Made by a program: the position numbers and the translations under genes. From contig JASXTE010000011.1 in the NCBI GenBank assembly GCA_030280995.1, positions 22,941,817-23,005,816 of the forward strand: 64,000 bases of DNA, written 5' to 3'. The notes under the pieces were generated by a model. That model was not told where the DNA came from. It ran no database searches and worked only from the letters and a program-made list of their open reading frames with translations. Each line of letters begins with the position of its first letter. The stretch's first letter is position 1. The DNA is from Hemileia vastatrix. Lineage: Eukaryota > Basidiomycota > Pucciniomycetes > Pucciniales > Zaghouaniaceae. Of this stretch, positions 56,352 to 64,000 are shown piece by piece.

Positions 56352-59300
56352 ATGACACCTGTTCAATGCACTCCTCCTATTATTCTTTTTAAGGAGGATA
56401 CCCCCTTCAGTTGTCTTATAGACTCTGGAGCTTCAATTTCTTTAGTCATTTTATTGTTTGCCGAGAAGTGAAAGCTGACATTTACAGATATCTATCGAGC
56501 TCCAATATATTTGGTCAAATCAGAGGAACCCAAATATTGGGTAAGTAAGAAAGTTTTATGGGTTTTCAACTTTCCAAACTTTCCCCCCTTTGAGTGGGAA
56601 TTATCAGTCTTGGACGCCCCAAGGATGGACAATACCATTCTTGGCCATGACTTTTTAATGCATTGGAATCCTGAAATTGATTGGACACGGGGATTGATCA
56701 CCCCACACACTAATTATATTTCTGATTCTTCAATGCAGGTCAATAGGGAGTTAAACAACCCGCCTGAAAATGTCCTGCTAGAGGACAAATCTCTTCCAGA
56801 TGACTTGCAAGCATCTGATCTTTCTCTAAATGAGAAATTGGCTAACTCTTCTAGCTCGATGACTTCACTCGAAGAGTATTTAAATTGCCTCAAATTAATC
56901 AAATTATGCTCTCTCAATTATGGTCTTCCCTTGACAGATTCTCTCAAAGATGATGAGGACGACCAAATCAACGTTGAAGCCATTAAATCAACTCTACCGG
57001 AAATCTATCATGATTTCCTCGATGTTTTCTCAATCCGCAAGGCCAATAAGTTACCACCTCATCGACCCTACAACCATCAAATAGAGTTAATAGGCCCAGT
57101 ACCTCTGGCAGGTCCTGTCTATTCTTTGTTGAAGGACAAATCCCAAGTTCTTCAAGACTACATTGCAGAGAAGGTAGCCAAAGGTTTCATTAGAGCCAGT
57201 AAATCGCCAACCGGCTCCCCTGTTCTTTTTGTAAAGAAAAAAGATGGTAGCCTTAGGTAGTGTGTTGACTATAGAAAGCTCAACACAGTCACAAAGAAGA
57301 ATGCATATTCAGTTCCTCCTATGTCATTGCTTCTTACCCTTTTTAATGGTTCTAATTTCTTTTCTAAAATTGATCTTAGAGGTGCTTATAATCTTATTCG
57401 CATTGCGGAAGGTCATGAACCACTAACTTCAATGTGCACTAGATTTGGTAGTTTTGAATATTTAGTAATGCCTTTTGGATTATGTAACGCACCATCTACT
57501 TTTCAAACTTTTTTTAATGACATCTTTCAAGATGTTGTTGAACAATTTGTTGTCGTCTACATAGACGATATTTTAATTTTCTCGAAGACACTGGATGAAC
57601 ATATTCATCATGTTCAACAGGTCCTAAATTGCCTTTGAGATCAGGGTCTCTACGCCAAGCACAATAAATGCAAATTCCATCTTAAATCTGTTGATTTTTT
57701 GGGGTTTACGTTATCCACTGATGGTTTAGTCATGGACAACAAAAAGTTCCAAAAAGTCCTGGAATGGCCTGAGCCCCAAACCGTTAAATCCCTCCAAGGA
57801 TTTTTAGGTTTTCCCAATTTCTATAGAATATTTATTAAAGATTACTCTAAAACTATTTCCAATCTTACTTCTCTTCTTAGAAAAGATATTCCTTTTGTTT
57901 TTACTTCTACAGCACAAAAGGAATTAGAAGCATTGAAGACTGAATTTACCACAGCTCCAATTCTTTGATACTTTTATCCTTCTGCTTCGACAATAGTTGA
58001 GACAGACGCTAGCAATTATGCTATTGCAGGGGTCATCTCTCAAGTCAATCCTGAAACAAAAGTGTTTCATCCTGTTGCTTTTGAATCACGCAAACTCATT
58101 GCAGCAGAATTAAATTATGAAATTCATGACAAAGAGCTTTTAGTTATTATTCATTGTCTTAAAAATGGCCCTCTTTTCTTCTCAGTCTAGATAGTCCTTT
58201 TCAAATCCTGACTGACCATAATGCTTTAAAATACTTTATGTCTTCCAAAGTGTTAACCAGGCGTCAAGCCAGGTGGGCTGAATTTTTGTCTGAATTTCCT
58301 TTTTCTATTTCCTATTGCCCAGGTAAGAACTGCATTGTCCCAGATATCCTGTCACCTTGGGACAACATTTAACCACAGCGGGGGGATGCATTTGCTGACA
58401 AGAACCCAGCAAATGTGAAATCAATCTTCAATGAATCAATGTTAACAACTCATCAACTTAATTCTATGACAATTCAATCTTTTCAAAATCCACTATTCAC
58501 CATCCTTGAAGCTCAGTCAAAGGACAATTATTGTTTAGGGATAAAAGACAAAATACTCTCAAAGCAAGGGGCCAAAAGATTTAGTGTTGAATCAGGTCTA
58601 TTAGTTTTCAAAGGTAGAGTAGTCATACCCGACAATAATGAAATAAAATTATGGATTTTAAATAGTCAACATGATTCTCCATTAGCTGGTGATTTTGGGG
58701 TTGATAAAACCTACCAGTTAATTGCGAGGGATTTCTTCTGGCCAGGAATGAACAAAGAAATCAAGGCCTATATAAGATCTTGTTATGAATGTAATAGGAA
58801 TAAGGCTCCCCGTCACCGGAAGCATGGGTTGCTTCAACTGTTTCCTATTCCTTCTAAACCTTGGGAATCTTTATTGATGGATTTTATTTCTCAACTTCCT
58901 CTCTCTAATAATTTTGATGCTATATTAGTAATAGTAGATAGATTTTCAAAGATATCTATAATCATTAAAACTACTACTACTTCTACAGCAGAAGATTTGT
59001 CAAAATTGTTTCTAGAATATGTATTTTACAAACATGGCTTACCTAATGATATTATTTCAGATAGAGGCTCATTGTTTGTATCCACATTCTGGACTCAATT
59101 GTGTCAACAACTCAATATCACGAGGAATCTCTCCACGGCCTATCATCCTGAAACCGATGGGCAAATTGAAAGGGACAATCAAATCCTCAAACAATGCCTT
59201 TGAATGTATGTCAGTTACCAACAAGATGATTGGACCACATGGTTACCATTGGCCAAAATTTCTTATAATAACTTGACTCATTCTTCAACATGACAATCTC

Positions 59301-59926
59301 CTTTCGAAACTGTTTATGGAAGACATCCTCAATTCAACTCAATCCACGTAGGAACTAGTCATCCTGCTGAACATTATCTTCGAACCATATCACGACTCCA
59401 AGAAGAACTTAAATCTAATTTGGAATTAGCGATTCTAAGGTACAAGGAACAGGCCAACAAACACCAACAATCTGCTCCTTCTTTTAAACCAGGCAACAAA
59501 GTATGGCTCAATGCACAAAACATTCGAACGACTTGACCATCAAAGAAACTGTCTGAAAAACGCTTGGGACCATTCGAAATCAACTCCAAAGTCTCTAAAA
59601 CTGCATTTCGACTCAAGCTACCTCATAAATGGCAGGCTATTCACCCTGTTTTCCACATATCTCTCCTGGAACTGGCTCGAGAAATATACCCGGGCAGGAA
59701 CCAACCTCCTCCAGAACCGGTCGAAGCAGAAGACCATCTAGAGTGGGAAGTAAGCCGTATCCTTGATTCAAGAATGCGCAAGGGGAAACTTCAATACCTC
59801 GTTGAATGGGAAGGCTTCCTCAATAACGCAGACAAAACATCCTGGGAACCAGCCATCAATGTTTCTAATGCCCCTGAACTCCTAAAATATTTTCATCTTA
59901 AATATCCTTTAAAACCAAAACCTTAG
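56352..59926 (+). pseudogene. Gypsy B gag-pol with internal gag deletion
   Basis: The first ten codons (MTPVQCTPPI) match the gag start of A. The frame then jumps directly to ILFKEDTPFSCLIDSGAS of protease, deleting about 1.26 kb that includes capsid and knuckle. RT (VVYIDDILIFSK, about 57550), RNase H, integrase (LMDFISQLP, IISDRGSLFV, HPETDGQIE) and chromodomain (59740-59840) follow in order. Stops at 57258, 57636, 57966, near 58370, 59201, 59293 and 59534, and a 1-bp deletion near 58165, break it. Without gag it could move only if supplied in trans. Confidence 0.9.
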
Positions 59927-60839
59927 CACTCTCTTTTATTTTTTTTCTCTTCTTTCTCTTTTCTTTCTTTTCTTAAAATTCTAAAAAAACTTCTTCTCTT
60001 CTAAAAATCCTTACTCTGTTTTTTCTTTTTCCTCTTTCTTCTTCTCAAAAGCATTTTTCAACCTTTTTTTTAAAAATGAATAAATAAATTAAATAAATAA
60101 AATAAAATATAATATAATATAATAAAATAAAATAAACTAAAATTAAAATTAAATCAAAAATAAAAAAAATAAAAAAAAATAAAATAATAAAATTAAAATC
60201 TTAAAATTCATTAAAATAAAATCTTAAAAAATAATAAATTCCTTTAATTTTCTTTTCTCTTTTCAAGCTTTTCTTCTTTTCCCTTATTTCTTTTTCTTTG
60301 AACTATCAAAATTTTTCACAAACTCAATACGACAATCTTTCTCAAACTTCACTTCAACCTTTAAATCTCTCTTTTAAAAAATTCTTCAAACAAATTATTT
60401 CTTTCTTTCAAATTCTTTTTTTTTAAAAAAAAACTATTTTTTCTTCTTTCTTTTCAAATAACCAAAATTCCTAAAAAACTTCAATAAATAAACTTTCACA
60501 AATAACATTTTTTCCTTTCATTAAATTTTCACTTCAAACAAAATTGTTTCAATCAAATATTTCTTTTTCTTACTTAAATTTTTTCTTTTCAAAACTTGAA
60601 CTAAAATTCTTTCAATTAAACATTCTTCTTTTCTTCTTTCAAAATTTAAAATAAAATTTTATTCAAATCTTTTCTTTCTTCCTTTTTTCTTTTCTTTTCT
60701 CAAAATCTTATAAAATATATATCAACATTCTCAATTAAAACAACAAAATAAAAAAAAATACACAAATTGCTTTCTACTTTCTCCTTCCCTCTTTCTTTCT
60801 TTTTCTCTTTCTATTTCAAATTTTCTCCTTTATTTTCTC
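59927..60839. repeat. Polypyrimidine tract of gypsy B
   Basis: This is the counterpart of 47564-48584: TTCTTTTC-rich on plus with (AATAA)n-like stretches at 60080-60200. There is no coding. It separates pol from the convergent antisense gene. Confidence 0.7.
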
Positions 60840-61633
60840 TCAAACCAATCTCTTCATTTTTTCCAAAACAACTCTAATTTCCTTCCTGAATTTCTCAAAA
60901 ACCTCCTCCTCATTTACCGGTACTACTTCCCCAATTTCTAGTAATTCTTTGGCCATGTCGAAGGAGGCAGCATCAACAATCTTGTCGACCTCACCGCTTA
61001 AATCTTTGATGAATCGAGTTTGTCAACCCTGCCGAGGTTTCTTCAACCATACCTGGTCAAGAGTCTCTTCGTTGTCCTCCCTTGAATCACACACTGGTTG
61101 ATTTGCCTCAACTGGCAGCAATGGCGCAGCTTCCACAATCGGAACTTCCGCGATGACATCTGAATTCTAAAAACAAGATCATCAGTAACAAAATTTTTAA
61201 AATAACAGAAGAACAGACTTACTTCAAAAAATGGGTCAGCTTCTAAGAATAATTTAGGGGTGACTTCCACCGCCACTTCTTTCTCCTCTTCTTCATCCTC
61301 AATGACCACCCGCCGCTTCTTTGGCATCCGTCTCGAGATGGAGACTTCATCCTCATCCTCTTCAACTAATTCATCTACCTCTTCTTCGACCACCTCTTTG
61401 TTTTTTGTAAATTGATGCTTGATGTCCACATTTTTAGACAAGGCATCACATGCCACCCATCTCCAACGTCAAAATTCGCATTTCTGGCAAGGACCTCATG
61501 TCGCCGTTCTTTCAACGCAGAAGTATTCCATCGACTTGCAGGCTGTGCAGGCTTGGGAATACTGCCGGGTAATGATTCCACCATCCGCTTTAGGGTGTGG
61601 AGGCATGGGAGTTGGGGTAGGACAATTCAACAT
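60840..61633 (-). pseudogene. Broken antisense Zn2Cys6-like gene of gypsy B
   Basis: Homologue of 46636-47563. Exon 1 runs 61633-61223, exon 2 61166-60840, and the intron (GTAAGT...TTTTTAG) is conserved. The first four cysteines of the cluster are present, but the fifth position is TGA where A has TGC (about 61466). A second TGA replaces CGA near 61032. Exon 1 is shorter than in A, with a deletion between the cluster and the acidic block. Sequence is otherwise well kept, including PKKRRV. Confidence 0.8.
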
Positions 61634-61730
61634 AATAAATTATAAGGTAATTAAAGTAAGAAGGGAGGGAAAGTAGTGTGGGAAGTATGTCTTACTCTTA
61701 ACGGAGCTTGCGTTTTTATACCTGGGAATC

Positions 61731-62541
61731 TGTCACGCACCACGTGACACTCAAGGCAAAAGCAGCTCATTAAATCAATAATACAGAGGTCTAAATCCAT
61801 ACTCAAAGCACAGAAAGCAATTCTACATAGCAACTGCGACTTTCCTTTGTGTACTCACTATTCAACTGTGCTAGTCTAAATTCTAAATCTAAATTAGTCA
61901 ATATCTCAATAGTGTGTGTTAGTCTTTTCCTCAATAAGCGAGGCACAGCGCAATGGTCAATGTAATAGTCCGCTAAAAGTTTTATTAATTATCTGTGTAT
62001 TATTAAAAGGGGTAGTGAGCATGGACGGAATGGTTAGTGGAGGATTAAAGGGTTGACAGATGTTAGTGAGGAGGGTCCAGGTGTAACGGGTGTATTTTTA
62101 ATGGTCTGTGGTGTGCAGAATAGTAGATGGGTATGAGGTCAATGCGAGAAGGAGTAAAGGATATAAAAGGGGTTGGGTTTTGGTTTGAAATTCTTTAGAA
62201 TTAAATTATAAAAACTTATATATAGTTAATAGTGGTAAAGCTTCAGGTTAAATCATTATTATTGTATCTTTCCTTATTTTTCTCAGTAATCATTTCTCAA
62301 TCCTAAATCTTTGATTATTGAGTTTCCAACCCTTTGTGAGTTTATAAAGAATATTAATATTACCTTTAAATTATATTAGAATTCTTCTCGAACATATCCC
62401 AAAGCAGTAGTTCTTCCTTCGAGTCATCTTTGAATCAATTCCTCAAACATTTCCTCTGTTCTTCGAAGAAGTTTCTTAACTCCTACCTCCATCTCACTTC
62501 CAGGAATACCCTTGACCTTGTGTGTAGGTTGTCCGGTGACA
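61731..62541 (+). repeat. 3' LTR of gypsy B (811 bp)
   Basis: Same length as the 5' LTR with scattered substitutions. It starts TGTCACGCACCACGTGACA and ends GGTGACA. Confidence 0.93.
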
Positions 62542-62546
62542 GTAAT

Positions 62547-64000
62547 GAGTCCAAAATCATACCCACTATATTGAGAAGAGCAATTGGGAGGAATACGTTG
62601 GGGACAGAGTAACTAGGGTGACCAGGTTTGGGGATAATCACCAACTTGGCACACTTCCAAGCAATAGGATAGTGCCCTGTTTTCAAACACTGGTTGAAAA
62701 AAGGTAAAAGGATATTAGCAACAGCGTGAGGATTACAGTGAAGTAGTGCATTAGGAATCCCATCAGGACCAGGCACTCTTCCTTTTTTTAGCTTTGAGAA
62801 GGGTGGTAATCAGCTCATGCTTGGTAAAAGGGGGAGATGAGAGAGGGGGTGAGGGGAAGGGGGGAGGAATCATGGATAAATCACAAGAGATGTAGGCCAC
62901 AGATGTGCCTTTAAAAAGCATGGAAGCTTTTAAGAAATTATCAGTTATAGTGGCACCTGACTCATCCATTAAAGGAGGGAGATAAAGGTACTTAGCAGGT
63001 TTATGAAGAGTGAGAGGGGTGAGAGTGGAGAGAAAATTTTGCCAATGTTGTTTATGTACGAATTTTATTTTAGATCAGAAAATTTTGCATGCTGAAAGAA
63101 ACTTGGATACATTGAGGGGGGTAGGGGAGGAGTGCATTCTTCTCTGGACTCTGTAGCAAGATTTCTTGAGGGGATCCAATATTTCTCTATTCGAACATAC
63201 TTGACACAATGAACTGGGCTGCTGCAGCAGGACAAAATGGTCCATTAGTTCAATAAAAATGGAAGTGACAAGTTTTGAAGCCTGATCAATTTCAGGGGGG
63301 AGATAGAGGAAAGAAAGGAAGAAAGACAAGACTCATCAAACTTCTTCAAATTGCAAAAGGGTTTTTGAGTCTTTGGGAGAGAAGCAAGAAAGAAGCAGGT
63401 AACAAGTGATTGATGATCAGAAAGATGAGAGGAGGATCCATCAAAATCTGTGACACAGCTAATCATTAGGTCTAGGGCCGAGCTGTTTGCAAATACCAGA
63501 TTGATAACTGAGGTGAAATTCCTGAAATTGCAAAAAGTTGGAATCCCTGGCTGAGAGATTAGTGACATGTTCAGATCATAAATGGAGTCAAGGAAGGGGG
63601 TGGCTGCTGAGTGGTTGGAGGTGTGCTTATCCACACTGGCCCATAAGTTGTGGTGAAGATTGGAGTCAGTAAATGGGAAGATGGGAATGTTAGTAAATGG
63701 AGAGAGAGAAAGGAAAATATTCTGTGTTGATGTAAACGTTTGAGGGGGATTGTAAATGTTAACAAGAGGAGGAGGCAGAGGTTTGAGGTCAATAAGAAGG
63801 AGAGTGAGGTCAAGAGAAGGGGAGGGGAGAGAGATGAAAAGGTGGAGGGGAAGTTTTTTGTTGATGTAAAAACAACATTGAATGGGAGTGGAGTGCTGGA
63901 GAGAAGAGGAAGTCAGCAGAATGACAAGGTGCCAGCCTTGTGCAGGGGCTGGAGTAAAATGATCTGGTGACAGGAAAGGCTCTTGTATTGCAAGAACATC
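62547..64000 (-). pseudogene. LINE-1 piece: AP endonuclease and start of RT
   Basis: The frame enters at DVLAIQEPF, the conserved endonuclease start motif, at the window edge. It continues to HLSDHQSLV near 63410, whose Asp-His pair is the endonuclease catalytic motif. The RT palm start follows (MPGPDGIPNALLH, LVIIPKPGHPSYS, 62560-62776). A few frameshifts and stops interrupt it. The left cut is the GTAAT duplication of gypsy B. Confidence 0.82.

Larger units (their letters stand above)
55465..62541 (+). mobile_element. Ty3/gypsy element B, gag-deleted sister of A
   Basis: Two 811-bp LTRs (55465-56275 and 61731-62541) are flanked by a perfect GTAAT duplication (55460-55464 and 62542-62546). 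Orientation is opposite to A. It has the same primer site, pol, convergent tract and antisense gene, but nearly all of gag is missing. The LTRs differ from those of A by numerous substitutions and indels, so B represents another subfamily. Confidence 0.95.
44598..64000 (-). mobile_element. LINE-1, non-LTR retrotransposon split by gypsy A and B
   Basis: Three minus-strand pieces form one element: 62547-64000+, 54271-55464 and 44598-45750. Removing gypsy B with its GTAAT duplication joins IVGMILDSL to the next RT block in frame. Removing gypsy A with its AACTT duplication joins DWKVLAS to FPPWSPLLF in frame. The 3' end has a short A-rich tail (AATAAAAAAAATC on minus, near 44600). Domain order is endonuclease, RT, RNase H, C-terminal Cys/His region. 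The 5' end is outside the window. Confidence 0.9.

Overview
This window looks like repeat-dense nuclear DNA of a basidiomycete, most likely a rust fungus (Pucciniales). That placement is my inference from three things: chromodomain Ty3/gypsy elements, short GT-AG introns of about 55-180 nt, and a large, AT-rich, heavily nested transposon load. I recognise one ordinary host gene. Nearly everything else is transposable elements, many inserted into each other.

Layout, left to right. (1) 1-5081: a decayed Ty1/copia element on the minus strand, cut by the window edge, with a very short 113-bp LTR. It inserted into the end of (2) a two-gene DNA transposon, called M1 here (5082-19677), with an IS630/Tc1-mariner type transposase and long inverted ends of about 340 bp. 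M1 is itself split by (3) a Ty3/gypsy chromovirus, G1 (8102-17508), with 1268-bp LTRs and a perfect CATAC target duplication. (4) 19843-23405: a MULE with long inverted ends and an OTU-like domain. (5) 23704-23852: a 149-bp CT repeat. (6) 24631-30011: an old gypsy, G2, carrying a CACTA-type MITE and an 83-residue tandem duplication. It abuts (7) a decayed LINE on the plus strand (30012-32660). (8) 33964-36110: two decayed Tc1-like transposases. (9) 36741-38255: the host gene, a five-exon protein tyrosine phosphatase whose reading frame appears to need a 2-nt microexon. (10) 38744-39198: a MITE with TA target sites. (11) 39311-44353: a younger Ty1/copia with an intact 1125-residue pol frame. 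(12) 44598-64000: a second LINE on the minus strand, broken into three pieces by two members of one gypsy family in opposite orientations: A (45751-54265, TSD AACTT) and B (55465-62541, TSD GTAAT).

The A/B gypsy family is the most interesting content. Gag and pol (protease, reverse transcriptase, RNase H, integrase, chromodomain) are read inward from the 5' LTR. Pol is reached through a textbook -1 frameshift signal. The first 14 nt of the predicted transcript are complementary to the sequence just after the 5' LTR, which points to Tf1/sushi-type self-priming instead of tRNA priming. Beside the 3' LTR each copy carries a second, antisense gene with its own TATA box and a 55-57 nt intron. It encodes a roughly 290-residue protein with C-x2-C-x6-C-x12-C-x2-C-x6-C spacing (that of fungal Zn2Cys6 clusters), an acidic stretch and a PKKRRV nuclear-localisation-like motif. 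It is open in A and broken in B. Pol and this gene converge on a roughly 1-kb strand-asymmetric polypyrimidine/polypurine tract.

Most in-frame stops in A are TGA where the sister copy or the family consensus has CGA, mainly after a T. This is the CpG (TpCpG) transition pattern expected from cytosine methylation or the RIP-like process described in Pucciniomycotina. All family assignments come from motif reading; no database search was possible.
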